Position numbers and translations under genes: made by a program
Shown here: positions 24,492 through 36,916 of the stretch, piece by piece
How positions within the stretch are numbered: position 1 is the first letter of the stretch
How the letters are laid out: each line of letters begins with the position of its first letter
Notes under the pieces: model-generated
Told to the model about the DNA's origin: nothing
The model's database searches: none
Seen by the model: only the letters and a program-made list of their open reading frames with translations
Source of the DNA: Dioszegia crocea
Taxonomy: Eukaryota; Basidiomycota; Tremellomycetes; Tremellales; Bulleribasidiaceae
Reading direction: 5' to 3'
NCBI GenBank assembly: GCA_001600615.1
Contig: BCKK01000007.1
Coordinates: 272,655 to 336,654 of the forward strand
DNA: 64,000 nt

Positions 24492-24904
24492 TTTCGGCTG
24501 ATCGTTTGTCTGGACTGAAGTGAGGGTGAAGATGGTCTGGTGGACTTGAGGCAAAATGAGATGGCTATGGCAGGGTTGCAAGTCAATACCCCTTTTGCCG
24601 CCCAGGCTGCCGCGCAAAAAAGGCGGCGAGCATCTAATCCGTGCGTCGATCTAAGCAACAGGCCCTAGTTCGCCTCATCGCCTGACAAGGTGTCCTACTG
24701 AAGCACAGGACATGCCAGCGCTTAACGTACTTCTAACCTAGTACTGTACTAGCACAAAGCGAGATGAGGAATATCAAAAGACACTGATTTTCATACATTT
24801 TAAGGGGTTTCCACTAATCTCCCTAACCTTTTCACCCTCCCTAGCTCCTCCTCTCCTCTCTTCCCCGTATTGTTTTCCTTATCTCACTAGCCAGATCTTC
24901 AGAT
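24492..24904. other. Intergenic region between GBP2 3' end and MGR2 start
   Basis: 413 bp with both neighbours on the minus strand. It should contain the GBP2-like 3' UTR and the MGR2 promoter. A T/C-rich tract (24788-24880 on the plus strand) lies close to the upstream gene's stop. Nothing else is recognised. Confidence 0.45.
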
Positions 24905-27820
24905 CTAAGCAGGCTGAGTACCCGTAGCAGCGCCCGAAGTAAACTCATGCCACCTGGGGTTGAACTGAACACCTGCCAACGTCAGCTTCCAACCTAAACC
25001 CATACGTGGGAGGGGCAAAACTCACCGAGAGGTCGTCCACCGTATAGATAACCTGTAAACCTTTCACCGGCAGTTTGGGCTTCTTCAGTCTGACCAAACT
25101 GTACGATACCCTCTCCTTTTGACCTGGTACCCTCCATGAGCATTTCGGCGAACGCGACGGTTCCGACGGTTTCGAATAGCTCGACGAGGTCTTCGTTGGA
25201 GGTTGACCAGGGGAGCTGCGAGTATCAGCAAGAAAGTCCAGGGTAGAGGATAGGGTAGAATGTAGTAGATGGAGATATCTGCCGGGTAGGAATGACAAGA
25301 ATAACAGGAGTCAGGGCCTCAACTCACATTTCGTACCAAAATCTGCTGGTTAGGCTCAGCAGGAACAGCCGCAACAGGCGGCACCGCCCCACCCTGCCCA
25401 TCCACATCCATCCCTCCACCCGCAGTCGCAACTCCCCCACCGGCCCCATTCGCCGCACCGCCAGCCGGACCATTATAATCCGCATACAAATCATTTGTAA
25501 ATGCTCTTCCACCCTGATGGCCCATAGCTCCAGGATGACCACCAGCGGCGAAACCACCGGCGAAACCACCCCTGAAACCACCTCGGAATCCACCCCGAGG
25601 GAATCCTGCACCACCAGCAAATCCACCTCGGAATCCTGGAGGACCACCGAAACCGCCTCGACCACCCATGAAACCACCTCGGAACCCACCGCGGAATCCA
25701 CCGCCGAAGCCTGGTCCACCGTTGTTGAAGCGGTCTTCCCGAACTTCGAGAATTGATCCGAACCAGTCGAAACCGTTGAACATTCCTGCGGTTTGTCAGT
25801 CTCTGACTCAAGGAACGCAAGCTTAGAACTTACCGATAGCTGCTTTGGCATCTTCTGGGTTAACAAACACGACCGTTCCGTTACCCTTGGGTCGACCGTC
25901 TGGGAACATGCCAATGTCGGCACGGATCACTTCACCCGATTGACGCATGAGGTCTTTGAGGTCTTGCCATGATGCTTGGAGGGGTACCTGATGGTTTAGC
26001 TGAAATCCCCACGGCGAATCTCAACGGGGAGTATCAACACCAAAGGCAAAGCTCACATTGCCCACAAACAAGTTCCGGTTGGCAGGGTTGGCACCACCGG
26101 TGAATGATCGAGCTTCACCCATTGCGAGTCCGATTTTACCAGGAATGGGCACTGAGCCGAATCGTGCAGTCTCTTCTCGGTCCTTTAGATACAGTCAGCT
26201 TTGGCCAATTTCTGACACCAAAATCTCATCCACCACCGCCTCTTCTTTTTCCCTTCCGCTTCTTTCCCAACCTACTCCTCCTCCTCCTCCTCCTCCTCAA
26301 TCCTCTTATCATTCACTCTCGTGCAAAACGACCAGAACCCGCACTCACCTCGCGAATAAATACAGACCGACCCATAAAAGGCTTATCTGCCAATTCATCC
26401 TTGGCCTTTCTGGCATCTTCCTGAGAAACGAATTCGACAATACTACTGTATCAGCTTTTTCCTCAACCTCATCAGAGGATCAATTGAAAAAAGAAACTCA
26501 CCCGCATCCCTTGGATTGACCAGCGGGAGTCGTAAGGATTTCCGCAAAGACGACATCTCCAGCTACACCATCCATCAACCATTGTCCTTTATCCTTTACG
26601 TCACGCCAAATCCAAGCCCAGAATAGAGAAACGCCACGCCACGCCGCGCCTGAATGCCTTACCTCGCCGACCGGGAGATAGGGTGTGCGAGTAGTATGGC
26701 CCAGTATAGGAGCAAGGACGATAGGTCCGCGTTGCCCTCCTGGCGGGATGTCGAGTTTCCCTTATACCTCCCGGCCGGCCTACTCTTCACCACCAAACCT
26801 GACCCTTACCCAGATCAACCCAGATCTACCCAGCATCCCCGGCTAGGCATATGCCTCAGGGCAGATGCTCATTCCCCTGTCTTCTCCAATCATCCATCCA
26901 AGCCCCGATCCAACCCTGTCCCCTCTCCGTCCATCAATCCGACTCCCGACCCGATCCAAACCCGATCCAAAGCCAACCCACTCCAACCCAATCCAACCGA
27001 TCCAAAGAAGAAAACGCCAACCCACCAGGCTTCATAAACGCCTCCAAATCCTTATAATTACAATCATACGCCAAATTACCCACATAAAGCCTATTCTCGC
27101 GTTTAGAAACCTTAGCATGCGCCTCGGCTTCTTCCGCGGGTGCATTCATGGGTCCACCGACGGATTTTTCCCATTCTTGCCTAGGCGCACCGTACTTGCC
27201 TCTACCGTGCAGTGTTGTTGGTGGGGCACGGCTTGACATGTCGCGGTCTCCTCTTCGCGGCTCGGGGCTGCGCTCACGTCGGCTACTGCGGTGTTCTCCA
27301 CGGTCGTGGGATCGTGAGCGGGATCGACGGTCTGAGCGTGCAGGTCGGGGCGAACGGGAACGAGAGTGGTGGCGCTGAGATGTTAGCGTGTGCGGGGTGC
27401 TTTGGGGGAATTTGGATGGGTAGATGGGAACGAGTGGGTAGGTGGAGAGTGGGACAAGAGAGGTAGAGGGGACAAAGGGATATATAGGCCCATGTAAGTC
27501 CTAAGGAAGGGGTACCACACCGGTCACCGTAAAGGTCCTCACTCTCCCCCAACAACTCAAACCAAGATTTACTCACTCTGTGACCCCTCTCATCATCCCT
27601 ATCCCGCCGTCTCTCCCTGCTTCTACTCCTATCGCGTTCCCTCTCCCGATCATCCTTCCTCGGTCGATCGTCTGTAACCCCCGTCAGCCCTTTGTCCTAG
27701 TCTCGCCTATCCGTCCTGTCCATCCCATCCCCTACGCCCTTCCCCCTTCCCATCCCCCACCACTCCCGTCCACCGATGAGGATCCAGCTCACCGTCTCTC
27801 ATTTCTCTATCGTCTTCCAT
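24905..27820 (-). CDS. GBP2: Three-RRM SR/RGG protein of the Gbp2/Hrb1 type
   Basis: Gbp2/Hrb1 proteins bind spliced pre-mRNA and G-rich nucleic acid and link splicing quality control to mRNA export. The product opens with an RS/RE-rich domain (MEDDREMRD, then RERERDRSRSRERRRD and HHSRSRSPRPARS). RRM1 has NRLYVGNLAYDCNYKDLEAF and SKGCGIVEFV. RRM2 has NLFVGNVPLQASWQDL and PKGNGTVVFV. A GGFRGG-repeat RGG region lies at 25500-25720. RRM3 has QQILVRNLPWSTSNEDLVEL and KGEGIVQF. The stop TAG is at 24905-24907. Introns are unusually long for this window: ~110 and ~190 nt in the RS region, 463 nt inside RRM1 (26563-27025) and ~170 nt later. The start is divergent from NDUFA13 across 212 bp. Confidence 0.9.
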
Positions 27821-28032
27821 TGTAGATGTATATATTAGATGGGTAAGGTGTGATGTATAGTATGTAGGGTGGAATTAGTGCTCGCTAAGCCGGGGACAAG
27901 GCGGAACCATATACCTGCACGTGGAAATACTTCCGTTCCCCCTATAGGCTGCAATGCACCACCCAGGTCCAATGATGTATAACCTATACCATACCCCTAC
28001 CATACATTCACACAGCAAGGTGATAGTTAGCC

Positions 28033-28681
28033 ATGTCGCATGGGTTCAGACAGTAAGTGTCGTCTTGTATCTGGCGGCCGACAAAAATCAATCGCGGAGA
28101 TGCGATATCGACTTCAGGAGCTATTCGTTCTAGAGTCGACACTGATGTATTCAGAGATATGCCCCCACCGGGAGGGTATGAGTCGATTAAATATAAGCGG
28201 AACTTGCCTATTAGAGGTCCGGGAGGGCTTGTCATCTTTGGAGGAGTAATGGCGGTTTGTGCGTATGGGTTCTGGAGAGTCGGTATGGGGAATTTGGAGA
28301 AGCGGTAAGTTGGTTTTGGCTAGCGTATGAGGTGAAGAGAGAACAAGACAGGAAAGCCTATGGGAAGGCTATGACGAGGAATAGGGAATGAGTCGCATTC
28401 ATCTTGTTGTTCCTGCGCTAACCCCCCAGTGAGCTCCAGAGAGAACAAGCATGGTCAAGGATCTACCTCGTCCCTCTCGTTCTGGCCGAACAGGATCGTG
28501 ACGCTTATCGGAGACATCAAGCAGCTCTGGCGAGAGAGAAGGAGATTATGAAGGATGTTCATGGATGGGAGGTGAGTCTGATACCAGGCTACAGTTGGGT
28601 CATGAGCTGACAATGTGACAGGTCGGGAAGAGCGCGTATAATACTAAAAGATATACACCGAGTACGATCGTGGTGCTATGA
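28033..28681 (+). CDS. NDUFA13: Mitochondrial complex I subunit NDUFA13 (GRIM-19)
   Basis: This is an accessory single-span subunit of NADH:ubiquinone oxidoreductase. Exon 1 (MSHGFR) joins across a ~104-nt intron to give RQDMPPPGGYESIKYKRNLP, the family signature. The membrane helix GLVIFGGVMAVCAYGFWRVG follows, then the helix ELQREQAWSRIYLVPLVLAE and the C-terminal AYNTKRYTP segment. The stop is TGA 28679-28681. The ~135-residue length fits fungal GRIM-19. Other introns are near 28305-28429 and 28571-28621. Presence of this subunit means the organism has respiratory complex I. Confidence 0.92.
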
Positions 28682-29158
28682 GCGAGCGGCTAGGTGGATG
28701 GGTGGGTGTATGGAAGTTAGATGGGATGGGGGTATGGTGCTTGATTTGGAGGCGTGTGATGGGGAATGGGTAGAGGTGGAGGTCGGAAGACCGGCATGTA
28801 TTTTCCTTTGACATTCGTTTGGGACCCAGTTGCGGTAGTGGCTAATCTTGGACTGGGGGTGTTGTTGATGGCTTATAGCCAATACTGACTGAAGGTTAAG
28901 GATGAACAGCGGGATTATGTCAAAGCTTCAGGGGTCGTAGGTCTGGTCTTACGCGCTCAGACCTTCAGAATCTCAGCTATCGAGGCTCGCCCACACCTAC
29001 CGATTTCCTCATTTCGAATCTTACCAGTATATCCTCTGTCGACTGATATGAGTCATGCTTGAGCTTCTCTGCTTTTCCATGTCACGCTATTCCTCCTCGC
29101 AACTTAATTGCCACCTTGGCGAAAGCTATAACCCATAAGCTCTTCTGATCGAATCGGA
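28682..29158. other. Non-coding stretch after NDUFA13
   Basis: 477 bp with no convincing coding frame. It should hold the NDUFA13 3' UTR and possibly the promoter of the small candidate gene that follows. No structured RNA is recognised. Confidence 0.4.
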
Positions 29159-29453
29159 ATGAGAGCTCGCACAGCGACAGTAGAAGATGTCTGGAGATGG
29201 CAGTTGAGTCAATCGGAGCGGCTAGAACTCTTGCAGCACAAAGTGGGTATGATGCAAGTGTATGTGCACCGGTCTATAATCGTACACTATCAACAGTGAA
29301 CGCATCTTTCCTGGCACGCGTCGAGAATGTCCAGATAAGTCATTGATCGATCAACAAAAAGTCGGATGCGGTCACTGTGCTGCCATCTTCCAGAAGATAA
29401 GATTGCTGGTGCGCTATCAAAAGATACATGCGTCGACGCCTAAAGCGGACTAA
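29159..29453 (+). CDS. Candidate small gene, ~85 residues, one intron
   Basis: ATG 29159 opens MRARTATVEDVWRWQLSQS with continued helical character. A GTATGT donor at ~29258 and a CAACAG acceptor at ~29296 remove a ~37-nt intron in the correct phase, joining to ERIFPGTRRECPDKS and then GCGHCAAIFQKIRLLV. The stop is TAA 29451-29453. The CxxC with a downstream histidine hints at metal binding, but no full zinc finger is present. It sits between NDUFA13 and histone H4 (convergent with H4, ~105 bp between stops). The model rests only on splice signals and composition. It could be UTR sequence. Confidence 0.35.
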
Positions 29454-29558
29454 ACAACTACAAAAAGCTAGACGAAAAGCGAAAGAATAGAACGTGAAGT
29501 TCCCAATAGCCCAAAAGCCCTTCCAAGTGGTCGAGCAGGCCCAACAGTCCGAGGCTGA

Positions 29559-30625
<1,067 letters not shown>

Positions 30626-32357
30626 GATGAGTCGTATACCCGCCGCACGAAGTCAATCGGGTCTGATCCCTACCTCAAGTCCCACACCTCCCACTCGTCC
30701 ACTCGATACCTCACGAGCTGGCCGAACAAAAGAACCCGCACATCTTCCATTTCATCGTAGACTGCTTTTCCCAACTTTACCTATTGATCAACCCTTACCG
30801 GCCATTATCCAAACTTCGAAGAGGCCCGAGCTTGACATTTTAAATGATCGGTATGTCCCCCACGCACACGGCAGACCTATCAAGTCTCTCTATACCAAGA
30901 ATCTACCGAACTGACTCTATTTCAGGCTATACCACCTCATTGCCCTAATTCTCCGCGCCTACGTCCAATCATGGTATCCCCGTTTCTCACGCGATCGGAC
31001 CCTCCTCCCTACCCTTTCGTCCCGAATAATCATCCCTGTCCTCTCCCCAATCCTTACGGGAATCCATAATGACCCAGATCGGATAATCCACTTCATCCTA
31101 CTCGACCTCCCATCTATCCTAACATTACACTGGTCAACATATTGGCAAGCGCGCCAATCCCAACTTATGGCTCCTCATCTTTTCCCGCCTGCAACCGATA
31201 TCCCCATACCCAACGCCGGCCCACTGCAGGGTATAGACAAGATATATCACTCTCGCCTCCCTGTCTTATCCGTCTATCCATCACCCACCCCCCAAACCCA
31301 ACCCCTGGCTCCTGATACTCCCTATCGTCGCCCAATCCCCATGGGCCAATACACCCTGTCTCCCCTATATCTCACCTCACTCGCTGACGCCCTACTGCGC
31401 CTCCATCTCCCTGTTGCCGAATATGCCTGTACGGCCGAACGAATCATGGCGCGTGAGATTGTAGGTCGGGTGGTACTAGGTGCGGTCTGTACGAAATTGG
31501 GAGAAGGGTGGTTTTGGTGGAATCTGGGGCTCAAATTGATGGTGGATTCTCCGTCAGTCCGACCAGACTCTAAGAAAAATCCAGAGGGGTCGCCCAAAGA
31601 GGGGCCGGCAAAGATACTAGATACCGCCTTTGCCCTCTTCTGGAAGGTATATCACACCCTACTCCTCCTTTGGTCTTTCGTCATCTCGGTTTCAGCAAGA
31701 TATACAGCTTCACCACCTACAGAAGAGAGATATAAAGACTGTGTGGGACCCTGGATGGCATTAGGGCGGGAAGTCCTCGGGGTGGATGGCAGGCCTGGGG
31801 TATCACCCAAGAGGTGGGGTTTGAGATTAGCTTGGGGAGTTTTGGAAGTTATCATCAGCCTGATGAGTCCTCTTATTGATCGGTAAGCTCAGTTTCGCCA
31901 TACTGTCTGAAGGAATTAAGCTTACATGGCCAGGATACTGCCCCATCTGATCCGATCAACACTTACCCCTTCCCTCTCTCTACGCCTTGTAGATCTCGGC
32001 GAACGTCTCCTTTTCCCACTAGATGGATATCCAGCACCGTCACCTCCGGACCTTACGCCTGAAGAAGCTGTGGCCGTCAGGGACGCGTTCGAACTGCGTC
32101 TGAGAGTAATGATTCCACGTAAGCTCACAGTCATCTACCCTTTTCAAATCTTAGGAGGTATTGGTAATGAGCTGACTAAGCTAGGTTATGTGCAAAGTAT
32201 TTTCTTTCCCCATCATTCGGATATTGGCGCTATGCTCGACCCACTGGATAATCCCGGGTGTAATGCCCATTTAATAGCCATGTTGGTAGATAGTATTGTA
32301 GGTGTTTTGGAGCCCGGCTTGGTCGTTCCCCTACCCCCAGATCCTGTCATTCAGTAA
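30626..32357 (+). CDS. PXA-domain protein (sorting-nexin-associated domain)
   Basis: Three exons start at ATG 30626 (MSRIPAARSQSG), with introns at ~30850-30924 and ~31881-31933 that both split a GAT-CGG (Asp-Arg) pair. After a Ser/Pro leader, the PXA signature appears: ELDILNDRLYHLIALILRAY followed by QSWYPRFSRDRTLLPTL. The helical domain continues with IMAREIVGRVVLGAVCTKLG and RLAWGVLEVIISLMSPLIDR to the C-terminal SIVGVLEPGLVVPLPPD. PXA domains occur in SNX13/SNX25-type and related endosomal or lipid-transport proteins. No PX, RGS or nexin domain follows here, so this is a short PXA-only form (~520 residues). It converges on RTC1 with 165 bp between stops. Confidence 0.8.
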
Positions 32358-32522
32358 GGATCAGTAGATATCTGTGTCTGTGTAGCTTCCACATGTTGTA
32401 TATCGTACATAACCCAATTGACAGTTGTATATTTGATTTATACAATATACAGTGTGTTATACCAAAGACTCATTGCAAACTGATTATCCAAGATAAGATA
32501 AGGCCCCTCCATCCGGCCAGCC

Positions 32523-35500
32523 TCACCCCTCCTGTCCATAGATCACAGCCCGACATCGACACCCACAACCCCCGGGACAGATATTCCAACCTCTCACGAA
32601 TTCCCCTCCTCTATACCCATCCTTATCCTCCGCCATCACGACCACCAATCCACTATCCCCAGCTACGCCCGCTTCGGCCGGATTATCGCCCGTGACGAAT
32701 CCCGAAGAATCATGCGATGAGCTCTGGGCCTGAGCGGTGCCCATTGCTGATGCTGTCCGTTGTAGCCCCGACGAACCAGCTTGAGAACCTTGGATACCAG
32801 GCGTAGGGTTGGAGGGTGATCCGTCAATTGAAGGAAGAGACGTATGAAGTTGACTTAGAGCTGAGGCGTGTTAGTGTTAGATTCAGTCTGGATCCGCAGA
32901 TGGGGACTTACCGTAGTATGACCTCACACAGGTTAAATGACCTCCATGACCACAACGTCCACATCCCATCCATATCCCCTTAACCCCCTTCCGACTGTTC
33001 CATCAGCTTCTAATCCCCCTCACGTATGGAGGGAAACTTACCAAATCGCACACACCCTAGCGGCCAGTCTACATTTCCTACACCACCAAAACTTCTTTCC
33101 TTTATCTCCAATTTCTTCCAAGCTTCCAGTGGATTTTCGACATCGTTGACAGTGTGAAATATGAGTGATTCCGACATCTTGAGCGTAGGTTTCTAAAGAT
33201 AGGATATGGGCGTATTTCCTTATATAGGCTGATTGTATATAAAGGCGAGAGCGATCTAGCATTTCTATCCCATCGTTAATGCCCAGCCCCAGCTCCGGAA
33301 AGAAGAGGAAAACTTACCAATGTAAGAATGTACGACCCTTTCTGCTCTTTTGGAAGGAAAGGAGACCACACTAGAAGCGATAATAAACAGTGTGGATGCA
33401 AGTTGAACATCACCCTATCTCATCAGTCCCTTCCTCAACGACAGCGACAGAACTCACCTCATCAAGACTTGCCTCCCACCATCTCAATAATGGCCTACAC
33501 CTTTCTTCCCTATAAACCTTCAACCCCATCTCTTCAGTCCCCACCACATCCCGCTTATCCCCATTCCGACCTTTTATCACACCGCCCATGGCGTAATCCT
33601 TCTTGACCAAAGCCTTATTGGACGCACTACTCGATCTTCTTCTCTCTCTTTCCCTCTCCTCCTCTTCCCTCTTCTCCTTGGACGTCCTCCTTGAGCTCTC
33701 CCCCATCCCCACATCCACACTCACCCCCACTCCAGTCTTATCCCGACTATTATGTCTCGTGCCTTTACTGCTCGATGACCCCAATTGAATAATCCCCCTA
33801 TCCCTCTCCCTCTCCCTCTCGTCAAGGCGCAAAGGCGACGGATCCCTCGTGGCGATTCTCGAACTCGTCGTCGTCGACTGGCTATTACTTCCAGACATCG
33901 GAGTAGACGTGGCGATCCCATACGGATCTGGATAATCCGAGTACTGGGACGAAGAGGCATGTTTGACCTTCTTTTTTCTTGTCGGTGCCATATCTGGGGA
34001 TTTCAATCGGGCAGGTGTAGATGTCGTCGTAGGTCCTCGACTGAGGGGGATAACAGTAGCGACGGATGATCGACCGGGTACGATTGTTGAAACGGATGTT
34101 CGAGCGGTTGACGTACCCCTTACATCATCGGGAGGAACGAACGATAAAATCTTTCGATTCCCATTGATATTCCCACCACTTGTGCTAGCCGTCCCTTGGA
34201 CCACCTCATCATCATCAATCAACTCCTCGATCCTATCCTCCGATTCATCCATTTCCACCCTATCCAGCGAAATCGCCAACCCGCGCAGACTAGCCACAGG
34301 TGACGAAAGTGAACTCCTCTGACTTGGCGAAGGCAATTCAACACTCCCGCCTCTCGGCGAAGTATTAACGGGTGAGGGAACCCTTTCTGTCGATGGTAAA
34401 GGATGTGAGAATATACCTTCATCAAACGTTTGATCACCTACTGGCGTAGTAGGCTTCGGTCGAAATTCTTCCAAGAGTACAGCGAGATATCCCCACATTC
34501 TCGAATCGTCCTTCCGTCCGCAAATCCCCGCAATCTCCCCATTCCACCTACAGAGATCTTCGGATACGTCCCCATGGACCTTATAGTGCATGGCGAGATA
34601 GGCGAATTCTTCCGGATCGGAATGTGGTAAAATTGTAAATCCTACAGCTTGCAGTGGGTCGTATGGTGGGTCAGAGACTGATTTAGGTCGTTGTCCAGTT
34701 TTATCCCAATGATTTGCGTATTCCGGTTTTCTAACTCAGCACCGAGACAGGGGGGAGAACTTACAAATCGTCAAATGGGATTTCACCCGCTTTGAATCGA
34801 TCAAGACCGTAGACCAACTCGCCATGCGGACTCCAACCTACCACTTGTCTCGGAATAGACTCTAACGGTAGAGTTTTATCCCTTATATCCAATTGGGCCA
34901 GGATCCCACCTTGGAACGCTGTCACGAGGGACAATGGATCGTCGCCCCATGCTATATCGACTGCAGCACCGTCCGCCGTCGGTATGGCATACTTTGCAAT
35001 GTAATGTCGCCTTACGTCCCAAATTTCGATATGGGCGTCGTCGTCAGGCGAACCCCCACCGTCCGTCTCGATATCGGCCGTTCCGGTAGATTGATACATT
35101 GGCACAATGACCAATTCGGTAGGTCGGGAAGGTCGCCATGACACTCTTCGGATCGGGTGAGAAGTGTGAAGTGTGTGCGTAGGTATAGGGGGTCGATCCC
35201 ACGTTTGAGACATATCCCAAATCTTAGATCAGCCACTATCATCCGAGGTTTAGCTTATGACTCACTTGTACTGTCCGATCCGCACCGGCACTGGCCATCC
35301 ATCCTCCACTCCCACCGTGATCTACCGCCTCCCCCTCCCACCCGGCTCTCCACTTAAGGTCCATCACCCCCTTATTCCCATGAGCGCCCCACAGGGATCC
35401 CGTCGGTCGAGGCGCCATACGCATATCATATCGCTTGATCGAACCATTCTCAGTTCCAACTAGAAAATTGTGTGGATCAATCGGTGAAAAGGCGAGTGAA

Positions 35501-36672
35501 GTTACGGGTGCAGAGTGTTTATAGTATTTCTTGAAGATAGGTTCAGAGCCTCTGAGGTCCTGTTGGATTTAGCAAAGATTGTCAATGTACATACCCAGAT
35601 TTTGGCAATGCCTTCTGTAGATCCGGTGAGTAATAAATGGCCGTATGAGGGCGTTTGACATAGCCTAATACAGTTCATGGGGCGAGGATGACCTCCGCTG
35701 ATGTCTCTTTCTGCAGAATCAGCAGATGACTTTTGACGATAGAGCGAATCTTGACCTACCCAGTTTATTCTTGTTCAGATCAAATAGCATAAAGTTCCCT
35801 CCAGGCGTAGCAGTTACAATCTTCTTCTCATACGCTATGATCAGCCCAATCCATATATGACACTCACCTCCTGCACCCCAGTCAAGATCGTTCACACCTT
35901 TACTAACGGCCCAAGAACCCTTCCAGAGATTAGCCACCTCGGTTATACTGGCCCCTCCGGGACCTCGGGCCAGAGATTGACCTTGCCCTCTTCCTCTAGG
36001 TGAAGAAGTCCGAATACTGGACGTCTGAACTCCAAGTTGAGCATTAGGGTTGGGAGTCGTACTTCCCCCATTCGATGGAGGAGCAACATGTAAAATCCTC
36101 AGATCTACCCATTCAGCCCATTGCCCCCCGGCACCCTAGACTTACATTGAGGTCCACCAACAGCATACCGATCTTCAGGACCTTTACACATTGCTCCTAA
36201 TCTCTCTTTTCTCTTTTGTCCAAGGTTCACCTTTACACTTCTATCCCTCTCCCTCTCTGTAGCACGATTCCCACTGATCCCCCTTATTCCCTTAGGGGTA
36301 GCCATACCGCTCGCAAGCCCATCGCTTACATGCCTAAGCAACTCTGGTCGTCGAGATCGACCAAAGCTCTCTCGGCGCTCTCCGAATTTGAGCGGAAGGT
36401 AGAGTGTGGAGGGCGCCCCGCCGAAATGGGTTGATCGGGGATCATCGTATATACCTGCGCCGGGAGGTAGGGAGTGGGCGGAAGAATCACGGTGTCGGCT
36501 TGTAGTGGGTGGATGGGTGAAAGTTGATTCGACAGGCGAGGCAGTCAGTGATGGTCCTGAAGAATGGGTCGGGTCGGAGGGAAGCGCCCTAGGGTGTCAG
36601 TAGGTGTCCGACTCCGAGTGGAACTGGACTTGAGCGGACTGACGAGGAGAAGGCGGTGGTTAGGCGATTCAT
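32523..36672 (-). CDS. RTC1: SEACAT/GATOR2 subunit RTC1 (WDR24): WD40 propeller plus C-terminal zinc RING
   Basis: GATOR2/SEACAT activates TORC1 at the vacuole by restraining the SEACIT GAP. A first short exon (MNRLTTAFSS, ATG 36672) joins across an intron to a basic leader. The WD40 domain includes KGVNDLDWGAG, FDLNKNKLGR, GSTEGIAKIW, the HSAPVTSLAFSP blade, ASAGADRTVQIWD and HIEIWDVRRHYIAKYA. A long Ser/Arg-rich linker (~33450-34450) follows. The C-terminal helical part has SYIEMLDRSRLYIQSAYIRK. The zinc-binding tail has CRKCRLAARVCAICRLPVKG, CGRCGHGGHLTC and the final CPGGCGCRC, as in WDR24 RING domains. The stop is at 32523. The gene is divergent from the TBC gene. Confidence 0.9.
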
Positions 36673-36916
36673 CCCGCTAGTGCTCAGCGGCTATCTCTGG
36701 ATAGTCATAGTTGGGCTTAGACGCTGGTTCGTGGCGTAGTAGATCAGTAAGAGGGATGTATGTGATGGAATGATAGCAGGCAGCGATGACTATTCCGCCG
36801 AAGCGAAGCGGACCAAAGATCCGAACGCGTAAATATCCCTCAGTGGAAACATCATACATTGCACGCATCTACCAATCTCATCTTGCGGACTATAGGATAT
36901 GAGAGGGAGAAGGAGG

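Noticed and set aside
25292..25783. Long open frames on the plus strand opposite the GBP2 RGG region (Ser/Thr/Glu rich)
   Set aside because: They are shadows of the Gly/Arg/Phe repeat of the real minus-strand gene; the repeat keeps all frames open.
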